DNA of 43,414 nucleotides from Dehalococcoidia bacterium (GTDB lineage Bacteria; Chloroflexota; Dehalococcoidia; Lucifugimonadales; UBA1123): assembly GCA_021295915.1 (NCBI GenBank), contig JAGWBK010000026.1:29626-73039 (forward strand), read 5' to 3'. The notes under the pieces were generated by a model. The model had not been told where the DNA came from, made no database searches, and worked only from the letters and a program-made list of their open reading frames with translations. Made by a program: the position numbers and the translations under genes. Within the stretch, counting starts at the first letter, position 1, and every line of letters begins with the position of its first letter. This document shows positions 8,229-16,650 of this stretch, piece by piece.

Positions 8229-8888
8229 ATGAGCAAGTTCTACGATGAAGCGCTGCTGCCCGACGAGCTCCGACGCAGCCACGACGTCTACGACCGGATA
8301 CGTGAGATCGGCATTCCGCTCGGCAGCTTCGACGAGGACGTCGTGTCACTGCAGGGAGCGGGAATAGCGGGTGCTGTCGTCCACGAGAGCGGCCTTGTGT
8401 ACCTGTCCGGCACGACCGGCGGATCCCTTCCGATGAACGACGACGGAGAGCGCATCCAGCACGGCATCCAGGGAGCGCAGGATGCGGCCGACGTGCTGAT
8501 CCGCAGGCTTCATTGGACACTGAGCTGTGGCGGTGAAGGCGACCTCAACGACGTCCTGTACACCGTGAAGGCGCTGGGCATGGTGGTCTCTCCGGGTGGC
8601 GGAGCAAGCAGTGCCGCGCCCGCTGTCACGAACGGCTTCTCATTCAGGTGGCACTCGGTCTTTGGCGGACCGCAAAGTAGCTATGCCGAGAACGGCGTCG
8701 ACGCAGGCGGATTTGCCGGAATCCACGCGAGGAGCGCGTTAGGAGGGTTCGACGGCAGATTCTCCATAGAGCCGGAGATAATCGTGGCGGTCCCCGCTGC
8801 ACTGACGCGTGAGATCATCACGAACAGAGGCTGGGTATTTCCATTGCCGCCCGTGATGCTCGAAAAGGTGAGGGCCGCAAGGAGCTAG
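8229..8888 (+). CDS. RidA/YjgF-like family protein
   Basis: This 219-residue protein has the RidA-type core AGAVVHESGLVYLSGTTGG, followed by the helix QDAADVLIRRLHW and the strand DLNDVLYTVKALGMV. RidA proteins hydrolyse reactive enamine/imine intermediates made by PLP enzymes. This one is longer than the usual 125-130 residues: it has an N-terminal extension of about 45 residues and a C-terminal one with SSYAENGVDAGGFAGIHAR, so the substrate may differ. TCTAGGAGGAATCGAAC gives a near-perfect ribosome site before the ATG. It is co-oriented with the NHL gene upstream. Family assignment is moderately sure; the substrate is unknown. Confidence 0.7.
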   Translation: MSKFYDEALLPDELRRSHDVYDRIREIGIPLGSFDEDVVSLQGAGIAGAVVHESGLVYLSGTTGGSLPMNDDGERIQHGIQGAQDAADVLIRRLHWTLSCGGEGDLNDVLYTVKALGMVVSPGGGASSAAPAVTNGFSFRWHSVFGGPQSSYAENGVDAGGFAGIHARSALGGFDGRFSIEPEIIVAVPAALTREIITNRGWVFPLPPVMLEKVRAARS

Positions 8889-8908
8889 TTGGAGGCTGGG
8901 GACGAGGG

Positions 8909-9082
8909 CTAGATGCCTCCGAATCCTCCCCACTCCCAGGGATGGAAGCCGGTGCCGCCACAGAACGGGCAGACGCCAGCGGCGCCGGTGCCCCGGATCA
9001 TGTACACGAACGCGAAGACGGCCATTCCAGCCGCAATCTTGCTGGCCGAAAACTTCTTCAGAAGCTCATACGCCTTCTTCAT
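8909..9082 (-). CDS. 57-residue membrane-anchored CPFCGGTG protein
   Basis: This short gene encodes MKKAYELLKKF, then a hydrophobic segment (about residues 14-29, SKIAAGMAVFAFVYMI), then GVCPFCGGTGFHPWEWGGFG. The CxxCGGTG motif resembles half of a DnaJ-type or rubredoxin-like zinc knuckle, so metal binding or redox activity on one face of the membrane is possible. The start at 9082 has CAGGAGG 5-6 nt upstream, a strong ribosome site. The codons are G/C-ending like neighbouring genes, and the stop is TAG at 8911-8909. It lies tail to tail with the RidA-like gene (20 nt). I do not recognise a named family. Confidence 0.65.
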   Translation of the reverse strand: MKKAYELLKKFSASKIAAGMAVFAFVYMIRGTGAAGVCPFCGGTGFHPWEWGGFGGI

Positions 9083-9177
9083 GCCATCCTCCTGAGGTAA
9101 CTACCCCTACATTGAACAGTAGCCAAGGCACCCGCCACTGTCAAGGGGATCCGGAAGGTAGAAGGATACCCAATTAT

Positions 9178-9290
9178 CCCCTCTCCCTCAGGGAGAGGGC
9201 TAGGGTGAGGGTGAAAACACTGCCCTCCAAACTGCCCCAATCTCTGGAACCGGGCGGTAAGTGATTGGAGCGCGGGCGTCTCGCCCGCAG
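9178..9290. repeat. Interspersed repeats in gap 9083-9384
   Basis: One copy of the CCCTCTCCCTCAGGGAGAGG palindrome with the tail GGGTGAGGGTGAAAAC lies at 9178-9218. A GAGCGCGGGCGTCTCGCCCG hairpin lies at 9268-9290. I see nothing else in the gap. Confidence 0.8.
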
Positions 9291-9384
9291 GTCTTCGTTC
9301 ACCCACCAAACTGCCCCAGTCTCAGAACAGACATGTCTTTCTATGGCGTCACGTAACGGTCACTGCTCTCCCTGTGAGATCAAA

Positions 9385-9942
9385 CTATCTTATGATCGCT
9401 GACCACCACTCGAAGAGAGGATCCCTGCTCCTGGGAATATAGCTAGCTCCCGACCGCATTGCGATCATGGCGGTACGCAAGTCAGTGTCTGTAACGTGAC
9501 CAACGTCGGCCCACAGTTTCAGAAGTTCCAGAGTGGAGACTAGCTGTACAGAAGGAATGCGTTCGCCAAACACCCGACGGGCTTTGCGATCGTCAGTCGC
9601 CACGGAGCATCCTCTATGGAAGGCGAGTGCACCGGTCACGGCCTCGCCGTCGTCAACCAAGGTAGCCAGTTCGACGAATGTGGCCCGTTCAACAGTGCGT
9701 TCAAGGTCGATGACGTGGATCAAACCGTCAGCTATCAGGGGAGATACGTCAACGGGTACTGGCTCATCGTGTCCACTTTCGGTGTTGGGTATCCATGTGT
9801 AGATCGCTTCGTGCTCGAGCACATACTGAACTACCTGGAGCCGTACGTCGATTGCGACGGTGATCTCTCGGAGACACCCGGTTGCATACAGGTTGAGGAG
9901 ACAACTGGCGCCCAATACAAGACACCCAGTGGGGTTAGTCAC
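9385..9942 (-). CDS. PIN-domain-like protein, probable toxin-type partner of the XRE-ImmA gene
   Basis: This 185-residue protein has PIN-domain landmarks: an N-terminal CLVLGASCLLNLYATG, the central ELATLVDDGEAVTGALA (D-x-GE acidic pair) and VATDDRKARRVFGER (the TDD motif). PIN domains are Mg-dependent ribonucleases with a quartet of acidic residues. Here the first, normally Asp in VLDAS, is Gly, so activity may be lost or altered. GTG start; it begins 24 nt after the XRE-ImmA gene on the same strand, so it is the second gene of that operon. PIN proteins paired with XRE/ImmA regulators are predicted toxin-antitoxin-like systems. That role is inference here. Confidence 0.65.
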   Translation of the reverse strand: MTNPTGCLVLGASCLLNLYATGCLREITVAIDVRLQVVQYVLEHEAIYTWIPNTESGHDEPVPVDVSPLIADGLIHVIDLERTVERATFVELATLVDDGEAVTGALAFHRGCSVATDDRKARRVFGERIPSVQLVSTLELLKLWADVGHVTDTDLRTAMIAMRSGASYIPRSRDPLFEWWSAIIR

Positions 9943-9966
9943 GGTTGCCTGTTCACCTTGAGGTTA

Positions 9967-11187
9967 CTATCCGAGGAGGCTGCCGGTGAGGTCGATGGAC
10001 AGCGATTCAAGGTCTCCTTCATCACAAAGGTGCGGCGTGTGGGTCAACCTCTGTACTGTCCGCCTTGCAGATACCCGGTCAACCCTCAGAAGTCGAGATA
10101 ACTCTCCCTCCGTGAGCTGGCCCTCTTCATAAGAACGGATAGCGAGGAATTGGTAACGTAGTGGGAGCAACTGGTCGCTGTCGTTGCGGCGTGACAGCCC
10201 CAACTGCTCCTGGGCCTCTCGCACCCTGAACCCTCTGTCCCTGAGCCTGTCCCATGTTCCTCCCGGAAGGAGGCGCAGCTCCTCCAGGCGCAGTGTAACC
10301 GCCTCGATCGATACGAAGTAGTAATCAGCGATACGGACTACATCCGCCATGGTCACCTCGCCCGCCGCGGCCCGAGACATCTCGTTGAATCTGCGTCTCA
10401 GACCCGCTGCCGGCATGAGGAAGCAACCAGCGAAAGCGTCAGCGAATCTTTCCTGTACCGGAACACGCCTGTACACACCCAGTATCGAAATCTCCGAGTG
10501 GAACCGGCTAGTCAGGAAGTGTCCATATTCGTGGGCCATCGACCATCTGCGACGTTCCTCCGGGTGCTGAGCATTTACGGCGATGCAGCCCCCGAGTTCC
10601 TGCGCGTATGAGAAGATTCCAGCGACTCGCGATGGCAGTTTCATGGAGAAGACGCGCATGGCGACGTCGTTCTCAAGCATCTCTCTGAGGTTCAGGACCG
10701 GTCCGTCTCCAAGGCCCAATCTGTTGCGTTCCGCCGACGCCACGTCTTCTGCCGAGTCTTCAGGCGAAGTGACATTGATCGAATACTCCGGGATGTAATT
10801 TTGGCGAAGAGTCGACCCGTTCAAGTTTTCGAGGTACAGATAGTCTTCACACAGTGTCTGGAACTCTCTGACAGCCTCAGACATATCCTCTTGGGCCTGA
10901 CGCGACCCAGCTGCTCCTATTGCAGTGCGAAACTGAACGGCAAAGTCCGATATCGGTTCCCTGGAGCCGACGAGGTCACTCACCGTTCTACCGAAGAGAC
11001 CGACCATATCTATTATCTCGTCAGGGCGGACCCGCCGTTCGCCCTTCTCCAGGGCCGTAACCGTCGTTCGCGCCAGGGAAAGAGCGTCCGCCACCTCCTG
11101 CTGAGTGAGCCCCCTCGCCTTCCGCGCTTCTTGGATTCGGCGACCTAGCAGTCTCGGATCAATGCCACCAACTTCATACTCTTGCAT
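9967..11187 (-). CDS. XRE-family regulator with ImmA/IrrE metallopeptidase domain
   Basis: This 406-residue protein has an N-terminal helix-turn-helix (about residues 15-70, with RGLTQQEVADALSLARTTVT and ALEKGERRVRPDEI) and a central ImmA/IrrE domain with the zinc motif H219-E-Y-G-H223 in WSMAHEYGHFLTS. Such proteins bind DNA and can cleave or be relieved by proteolysis, often as antitoxins or stress regulators. I chose the ATG at 11187 because AGGGG lies 5 nt upstream. An ATG at 11235 is in frame but has no ribosome site. The PIN gene follows 24 nt downstream. An inverted repeat just upstream of the start could be its own operator. The C-terminal region of about 150 residues is helical and less recognisable. 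Confidence 0.85.
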   Translation of the reverse strand: MQEYEVGGIDPRLLGRRIQEARKARGLTQQEVADALSLARTTVTALEKGERRVRPDEIIDMVGLFGRTVSDLVGSREPISDFAVQFRTAIGAAGSRQAQEDMSEAVREFQTLCEDYLYLENLNGSTLRQNYIPEYSINVTSPEDSAEDVASAERNRLGLGDGPVLNLREMLENDVAMRVFSMKLPSRVAGIFSYAQELGGCIAVNAQHPEERRRWSMAHEYGHFLTSRFHSEISILGVYRRVPVQERFADAFAGCFLMPAAGLRRRFNEMSRAAAGEVTMADVVRIADYYFVSIEAVTLRLEELRLLPGGTWDRLRDRGFRVREAQEQLGLSRRNDSDQLLPLRYQFLAIRSYEEGQLTEGELSRLLRVDRVSARRTVQRLTHTPHLCDEGDLESLSIDLTGSLLG

Positions 11188-11236
11188 GGGATCCCCTAAG
11201 CCGCTCTCGAGAAGGGAATTGCGAACGATTCCCATT

Positions 11237-11250
11237 AATGTTCTGACATT
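11237..11250. promoter_or_regulatory. Inverted repeat upstream of the XRE-ImmA gene, candidate operator
   Basis: AATGT-TCTG-ACATT is a perfect five-base inverted repeat with a four-base centre. It lies 50 nt upstream of the chosen XRE start, in the divergent region before xylB. XRE regulators commonly repress their own promoter from such sites. No other copy was noticed. TTGACA occurs on the minus strand about 40 nt further upstream, but no matching -10 box at good spacing. Confidence 0.35.
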
Positions 11251-11410
11251 GTTGGTCAGTAAGGATATTCTATCGCAATAATGTCAAGTTGGGCTACGCA
11301 TGTCAGGTATTATGCTGAGTCAAGTGATCGGTCTCACATCCAGTACCATTACAGTCGGTTCTAGAAACAAAGGTGTCCACTCACGCATGAGGGATCAAGG
11401 TACAAACACC

Positions 11411-12907
11411 ATGCCGCACCACTACCTCGGAATAGACATCGGCACCACCGCGGTCAAGGCGCTTGTCGTAGATGAACATGGGACCGTCGTCGGAGAGGCC
11501 GAGTCGCCCCTCGAGGTGTCGGTTCCGAGGCCGGGCTGGGCGGAGCAGGACCCGTCCGATTGGTGGCAGGGTACGGTCAACGCTGTCAGGGCCGCGTGCG
11601 ACCAGGCTGGCGTGCGGGAAGTCAGCTCGATCGGGCTTTCAGGGCAGATGCACAGCTCGGTGCTTCTCGACGAATCAGACCATGTGCTGAGACCCGCGAT
11701 ACTCTGGAACGACGTCCGCACCACCGCACAGTGTCGCTCCATAACCGACACGGTTGGCACGGACGGTCTGCGCAGGCTGGTGGGCAATCCCGCTCTCGAG
11801 GGATTCACCGCGCCCAAACTGCTGTGGGTGCGCGACGAGGAGCCCGACACATTCGCCCAGACCCGCTCAGTCCTGCTGCCCAAGGACTATGTGCGCCTGC
11901 TCCTGACCGGCGAGAAGGCCACCGAGCCTTCCGACGCTGCCGGCACCCTGCTGTTCGACGTGCAACAGGGTCGCTGGTCGGATGAGATGATCACAGCGCT
12001 GCAGTTCGACCCTTCGATACTCCCGCCCGTGCATGGCTCTGCAAGCGTGACCGGCGAACTCACCGCGTCCGCCGCGGAGGCCCTCGGCCTGAGGCAGGGC
12101 ACACCCGTAGTTGGGGGAGGCGCTGACAACGCCGCGGCCGCAGTTGGATCTGGCGTAGTAGGGCAGGGCGCATTGCAGACATCCATCGGCACCTCCGGCG
12201 CGGTGGTCGCTCCAATCGAGCAGCCCAGTGTCGATCCCGGAATGCGCATCCACTCGTTCAACCACGCCGACGACGACACCTGGTACCTCATGGGAGTCGT
12301 CCTGTCCGCAGGCGCGGCCTTCGACTGGTTCAGACGGACGCTGTCTGCTCTCGACGCTACGCCGCCCACGTACGACGAGCTTACCGCCGAGGCCAACAGC
12401 GTCCCACCGGGAGCAGACGGCCTGACGTTCCTGCCGTACCTGACCGGCGAACGCACGCCTCACGCCGACTCGAACGCGCGCGGAGCCTTTGTCGGCATGC
12501 ACACAGGGCATCATCGAGGCCACCTCGTGCGCGCCGTGATGGAGGGAGTGGTCTTTGCTCTACGGGACTCGCTCGAACTGATGAGGAACCTTGGAGTCGA
12601 CGCAACCGAGGCCGTGGCAGTCGGCGGCGGTGCGCGCAGCACCTTCTGGCGTCAGATGCAGGCCGACGCTCTCAGCGTACCCGTCGTCACCGTCGGCCCG
12701 TCAGGCGGCGCCCCATACGGAGCCGCGGTGCTTGCAGCAGTAGGCTCCGGCGCATTCCCGTCGGTCAGAGGTGCCTGCCAAGCGTGGGTCACACCCCTCG
12801 ACCGCGCCGAGCCACGCCCAGAGACCGCCACCGCGTACGCGGATGCCTACGACCGCTACCAAAGCCTCTACCCACACCTCAAGCCCCACTTCGCCGAGCA
12901 GGCGTAG
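11411..12907 (+). CDS. xylB: Xylulokinase
   Basis: This 498-residue FGGY-family carbohydrate kinase phosphorylates D-xylulose with ATP. The N-terminal nucleotide-binding motif GIDIGTTAVKALVVDEHG, the xylulokinase phrase GLSGQMHSSVLLDE with LWNDVRT, and the second-lobe GGGADNAAAAVGSG and GGGARSTFWRQMQADAL are all present. The length is normal for XylB. The ATG at 11411 precedes MPHHYLGID; two in-frame ATGs further upstream (11300, 11387) lack family homology. The ribosome site is weak (AAGG about 10 nt upstream). No xylose isomerase or sugar transporter is adjacent, so it may act alone or on another ketose. It is divergent from the XRE-ImmA/PIN operon. Confidence 0.9.
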   Translation: MPHHYLGIDIGTTAVKALVVDEHGTVVGEAESPLEVSVPRPGWAEQDPSDWWQGTVNAVRAACDQAGVREVSSIGLSGQMHSSVLLDESDHVLRPAILWNDVRTTAQCRSITDTVGTDGLRRLVGNPALEGFTAPKLLWVRDEEPDTFAQTRSVLLPKDYVRLLLTGEKATEPSDAAGTLLFDVQQGRWSDEMITALQFDPSILPPVHGSASVTGELTASAAEALGLRQGTPVVGGGADNAAAAVGSGVVGQGALQTSIGTSGAVVAPIEQPSVDPGMRIHSFNHADDDTWYLMGVVLSAGAAFDWFRRTLSALDATPPTYDELTAEANSVPPGADGLTFLPYLTGERTPHADSNARGAFVGMHTGHHRGHLVRAVMEGVVFALRDSLELMRNLGVDATEAVAVGGGARSTFWRQMQADALSVPVVTVGPSGGAPYGAAVLAAVGSGAFPSVRGACQAWVTPLDRAEPRPETATAYADAYDRYQSLYPHLKPHFAEQA

Positions 12908-12961
12908 AGGTCAACACCCTAGCGATCTAGTAGTTCCTTACAGTCGAAGTTCAAGAGCTGT

Positions 12962-13612
12962 TTAACCTAGTCTGGCCCAGTCTTCGGGAAGTGTCGGAAT
13001 TGGCCAGCGCTGGTCTGGTCGCCATTTCTCCCAGTCATCGCTGAAAGGCCGTCCCCTGCTCTCGATGGTGGTTATCATTCGATCGGCTTCGTTCCGAATC
13101 GACGATAACTGCTCATCTGTGAAGAATCCTCGCGCGATCAGTTCCTCGAATTCGTCCATGTCTTTCCACGACCAAGTCATTTCGGGACGTACAAGAATGT
13201 CGAGAGCATAGTCATGGACCTGTATTCCACGACGTAGCCGACGAATCGGGGCTTGAAAGTTCACGTACCAGTTCTTGAACCGCCACTCAGAGTCCCAGAA
13301 CAGCCAGACTGAATGCCACGAATTCGGAGGAGTCAGCGTTAGGACATGGTTGTCCGGTGATGGCTGCTCCCTGAACTCCCCAAAACCCGAGTTCGGCATT
13401 TGCATGTAGATGTCGATACGTTCGGATACGTCGAGGGCGTAGCGATTCTCGATCACGCGAGTAACTGTAGGGGTCATCGGGTGAGAGTACAGTGCGATGT
13501 GAGTCGAGCTATCCTCGACGACCGTGACGGGCCGTGCCAGGACGATCCACTCACCCCACATCTCGTACTGGACTATCTGCGTGCCGGGTCTCCAGTACTT
13601 GGACTGGGTCAC
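12962..13612 (-). CDS. DUF402 domain protein
   Basis: This 216-residue protein has the DUF402 barrel signature: SVWLFWDSEWRFKNWYVNFQ, PIRR, then HDYALDILVRPEMTWSWKDM and an acidic-helical C-terminus (DEFEELIARGFFTDEQ). Members such as the Ntdp and FomD types hydrolyse nucleoside di- or triphosphates or related compounds with divalent metal. The Asp and Glu positions in this core match, but the substrate is not predictable. It starts at 13612 and stands apart from its neighbours, tail to tail with xylB. Two tryptophan/proline-rich tracts near the end (DDWEKWRPDQRWPIPTLPED) are distinctive. Confidence 0.8.
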   Translation of the reverse strand: MTQSKYWRPGTQIVQYEMWGEWIVLARPVTVVEDSSTHIALYSHPMTPTVTRVIENRYALDVSERIDIYMQMPNSGFGEFREQPSPDNHVLTLTPPNSWHSVWLFWDSEWRFKNWYVNFQAPIRRLRRGIQVHDYALDILVRPEMTWSWKDMDEFEELIARGFFTDEQLSSIRNEADRMITTIESRGRPFSDDWEKWRPDQRWPIPTLPEDWARLG

Positions 13613-13734
13613 GTACGCTGCCTGATTCCACGACTGTGTCCGTCGCTCCCACTAGCTCGCGATGGGGCGGACGTGAAGAGCTTGTTATCCATCAAGTGTC
13701 CCGCTGATCGTTTAACACTTGGCGAGTTACCTCT

Positions 13735-14475
13735 TCACTTCCGAGCGACGGCGACTAGTCTACGAGCGTTCAGGCCATACTCGCTCCGGTCGAATCCACC
13801 ATATAGAGCCACTTCATTGAACCCTGCTTCGTACAACCGGTCCTTCAACTCCTGGCCAGAGTAGATAGTTACCTCTAACTGGAATGTGGTAGCCGTGTCA
13901 CCCTCTATGACGATCCACTCGTTCCTGATGCGAGACCAGTCGTCTACCACTTGCCGCTGTTCTACAAGTATCCGGCCGTCCGGCAACTTCTCAGATCCGG
14001 TAGGCGCAAAGACTCTTGCCAGGCACTCCTTTCCGGCCATTTCCATGACGAGTGAACCACCGTATCGGAGACTCTGATACACGTTGCGCAGCACCTGAAC
14101 ATCTTCCCGCCTGTCGTCGAAGTACCCAAACGACGTGAATAGGCTGATGGCCAGATCGAAGGTCTCAGGACGCTCGAAGCTCCGCATGTCCTCCTGTACC
14201 CATTCGATGCCGACTCCCTCCTTATGGGCCAGACCCTTTGCTTTTCGCAGCAGGAACGGCGAAAGGTCTAAGCCGGTAACACGGAACCCTCTCTTCGCGA
14301 GCGCGGTCGCGTGTCGACCCGGCCCGCAGGCCAGGTCCAGAACGTCACCACTCTGCAGGCCCGCGAGATCGAGAACGCTGCTTATCTCGTCGTCCGCGCC
14401 ATCGAACTTTCCCTCCGAGAACAGGAACGGATACAGCTCTTCCCAGAACGTCTCGTCCTCGAACCACTCCCGCAT
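13735..14475 (-). CDS. Class I SAM-dependent methyltransferase
   Basis: This 246-residue protein has the Rossmann methyltransferase motif I VLDLACGPGRHATALAKRG. It continues with VTGLDLSPFLLRKAK (motif II acidic residue), WVQEDMRSF, and FDLAISLFTSFGYFDD (motif IV). The layout matches the small methyltransferases (Methyltransf_25 type) that act on small molecules. The C-terminal half is a beta-rich domain with GDTATTFQLEVTIYSGQELK, common in this subgroup. The substrate is not evident from its neighbours (DUF402, PhzF). It is preceded on the same strand by phzF-like 14532-15326 with a 56-nt gap, so co-transcription is possible. Confidence 0.85.
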   Translation of the reverse strand: MREWFEDETFWEELYPFLFSEGKFDGADDEISSVLDLAGLQSGDVLDLACGPGRHATALAKRGFRVTGLDLSPFLLRKAKGLAHKEGVGIEWVQEDMRSFERPETFDLAISLFTSFGYFDDRREDVQVLRNVYQSLRYGGSLVMEMAGKECLARVFAPTGSEKLPDGRILVEQRQVVDDWSRIRNEWIVIEGDTATTFQLEVTIYSGQELKDRLYEAGFNEVALYGGFDRSEYGLNARRLVAVARK

Positions 14476-14531
14476 TGCCGTCCTCCTGACTCTGAATCGT
14501 CCACGTACAAGTAAGGCTTATTCAGTACTCC

Positions 14532-15326
14532 TCACACCAGCGTGGCCCGCATCACCGTCACCGCCTGACCCGCGATGCGGACCCTGTCGCCGTCGACGCG
14601 GACGCGCAACTCCCCACCGCGTGCTGACACCTGGCGCGCGGCAAGCTCGGCCTTGCCGAGGCGTTCCATCCAGTACGGACCGAGCGCGCAGTGGGCCGAG
14701 CCGGTCACGGGGTCTTCGTCGACGCCCGTTGCAGGGGCGAAGAAGCGCGACACGAAGTCGCACTCGGGGCTGTCGGACCGGCTCGTTACCATGACGCCCC
14801 GGGTGTCCACTTGAGCAAGTGTGCCCATGTTTGGCGCGGCCGCGCGCACCTCTGCCTCAGTGGACAGTTCCACCAGGTAGTCGAAAATGCTCTTGCCGAC
14901 GAACACTGCGGACTCATTGAACGCCTCGAGGAGCCCTGCCGGTGGCTCGCACTGACTCACAGGCGTCGCCGGGAAGTCCAGCTCCATCCAATCGCCGTCG
15001 CGCTTCGCCGATAGCAGGCCGCTCTTTGTGTGAAATCTGAGAGTCCCTTCGCGATTTGCCTCGCCTGTTTCCCACAGCACGTGCGCGCTGGCGAGGGTCG
15101 CATGGCCGCACAGGTACACTTCCACCAGCGGCGTGAACCAGCGCAGTTGGTAGCCGTCGTCGCTGCCCACGAGGAACGCCGTCTCCGACAGGTTCATCTC
15201 GCGTGCCACGTCCTGCATCCACTGCTCCGAAGCCGGCTCAGCCAGCACGCACACGGCGGCCGGATTGCCGGCGAACGGTGTCTTGGTAAAGGCGTCGACT
15301 TGATAGATGTCCTGGCTCAAATTCAT
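14532..15326 (-). CDS. PhzF-family isomerase/epimerase-like protein
   Basis: This 264-residue protein starts with the PhzF phrase YQVDAFTKTPFAGNPAAVC. The conserved EMNLSETAFL contains the family's catalytic Glu, and the second lobe has FVSRFFAPATGVDEDPVTGS with AHCALGPYW. PhzF folds are two diaminopimelate-epimerase-like halves that catalyse proton shifts. Most bacterial members have unknown substrates and are unrelated to phenazine synthesis, and no phz genes are here. Start ATG at 15326 with GAGGAGA just upstream. The methyltransferase gene follows on the same strand. Confidence 0.88.
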   Translation of the reverse strand: MNLSQDIYQVDAFTKTPFAGNPAAVCVLAEPASEQWMQDVAREMNLSETAFLVGSDDGYQLRWFTPLVEVYLCGHATLASAHVLWETGEANREGTLRFHTKSGLLSAKRDGDWMELDFPATPVSQCEPPAGLLEAFNESAVFVGKSIFDYLVELSTEAEVRAAAPNMGTLAQVDTRGVMVTSRSDSPECDFVSRFFAPATGVDEDPVTGSAHCALGPYWMERLGKAELAARQVSARGGELRVRVDGDRVRIAGQAVTVMRATLV

Positions 15327-15438
15327 GTCTCCTCGCGCTGTTGTTAAGTTTGGCGCCCCAACTTACCTATATGAACCCCCGCTGAGTGTCTACGATACCC
15401 CAGCTTACATGCACAGATTACCCTCTGGGGATGAGACC

Positions 15439-15855
15439 TTGAACCAATCTAACATCGTTCCCGGAATGCGCTACCGCGACGCCCACGCTGCCATCGACTG
15501 GCTCTGCGATGTCTTGGGATTCGAGCGACACCTCGTCGTCCCTGATGGCACAGGCGGAGTCGCCCACGCGCAGCTTACGCTCGGCAGCGGCATGATCATG
15601 CTCGGTTCCGAGCGTGAGAACGACGAAGGCGCAGTAGTCGCGCCCACACCGACCGGAGACCTCACCCAGAGCGCCTACATCGTCGTCGAGGACATCGAAG
15701 TCTCCTACCAGCGCGTTAAAGACGCCGGAGCCAACATCGTCATGGAACTGGAGGAGCAGTCATACGGCGGTAGCCTCTTCGCGGTCCGCGACCCAGAGGG
15801 CCAGCTCTGGAACGTCGGCTCCTACGACCCATGGGCGGAGCACGAGGGTGACTGA
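15439..15855 (+). CDS. VOC/glyoxalase-superfamily protein
   Basis: This protein of about 138 residues has the beta-alpha-beta-beta-beta VOC pattern: YRDAHAAIDWLCDVLGFERH, AQLTLGSGMIMLG, then the second module YIVVEDIEVSYQRVKDAGAN and GGSLFAVRDPEGQLWNVGSY. The RDPEGQLWNVG end is typical of the PhnB/YdcG-like branch. Metal ligands would be His and Glu, but this branch includes non-enzymatic drug-binding members. The start is uncertain: TTG at 15439 has GGGGATGAG upstream and suits the family length, while ATG at 15409 is in frame but has no ribosome site. It lies tail to tail with the SRPBCC gene. Confidence 0.8.
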   Translation: MNQSNIVPGMRYRDAHAAIDWLCDVLGFERHLVVPDGTGGVAHAQLTLGSGMIMLGSERENDEGAVVAPTPTGDLTQSAYIVVEDIEVSYQRVKDAGANIVMELEEQSYGGSLFAVRDPEGQLWNVGSYDPWAEHEGD

Positions 15856-15877
15856 TTAGTTGGGATCCTCAATCTCT

Positions 15878-16510
15878 CTAGGCTGTTTCACCCGTGTAGA
15901 ACGCGGTCGTACTTCGCACCGCCGCGGTCGCAGCACCGGGGTCCGTTCCAGCCGCGACCGCCGCCTGCCCCCACGCTTGGCTGCTGCCTGTGATGAACGC
16001 CTTTCCATCCGGAGAAGTGACGAATTCCATCTCGTCAGGCTTTGGCTCGTTCGGATGCTCAAGATGGAGTGCCAGTCCGGCTAGAGCCAGTTCCCAGCCG
16101 ACGCCGACCGCACCCGGCCCGTACTCGTCCCAGTGCGGCGACAGGTGTGCGGTGTGCGTCACCGAGAGCTGCGGCGACCCCGATTCTCCGTCTGAGAAAC
16201 GCAACTCCACCCAGCTTACGTCCCCGGCGAACTCCCACGTCACCGAAATGCGCGACAGCGGTTCGCACTCGGTGATTACGCCGCCCGCATTGCCCTCCAG
16301 TTGGTAGCGACCGCCGAGTTCGAGCTCGCCGCTGATCGGCATTGCCCAGCGTGGAATACGATCGCCGTTCGTAACGGCGTCCCACAGGTCGTCGACGGTC
16401 GCGGTGAGGCTACGAGAAATAGTGACGGCGCTGGCGGGACGTCCGTCACGCTCGAGCAACGATACGGAACGCTCAGTGGCGCCAAGGTGACTTTCGAAAT
16501 CGAAATTCAT
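15878..16510 (-). CDS. SRPBCC (AHSA1-like) domain protein
   Basis: This 210-residue protein has the AHSA1/START-like pattern: ITISRSLTATVDDLWDAVTN near the N-terminus (here VTISRSL), then GDRIPRWAMP, GELELGGRYQLEGNAGGVI, ECEPLSRISVTWEF and a long C-terminal helix GVGWELALAGLALHLEH. The fold forms a hydrophobic ligand pocket; roles range from chaperone cofactor to stress protein. The start at 16510 has a clear AAGGAG 5-6 nt upstream. The C-terminal extension (SQAWGQAAVAAGTDP onward) is common in actinobacterial and chloroflexotal members. No functional partner is adjacent. Confidence 0.8.
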   Translation of the reverse strand: MNFDFESHLGATERSVSLLERDGRPASAVTISRSLTATVDDLWDAVTNGDRIPRWAMPISGELELGGRYQLEGNAGGVITECEPLSRISVTWEFAGDVSWVELRFSDGESGSPQLSVTHTAHLSPHWDEYGPGAVGVGWELALAGLALHLEHPNEPKPDEMEFVTSPDGKAFITGSSQAWGQAAVAAGTDPGAATAAVRSTTAFYTGETA

Positions 16511-16650
16511 AGTTTCTCCTTGATTCTTTTGTGGCATCGCAAAAGCTGTGCGACTAATGGACAATGTCTACGGAGCAAGGGATTACAATGGTACGCGCAT
16601 CACTGCTAGAGGATTGCGCGGCGCATAGTTAGCGGATACAGGGGTTTAGC

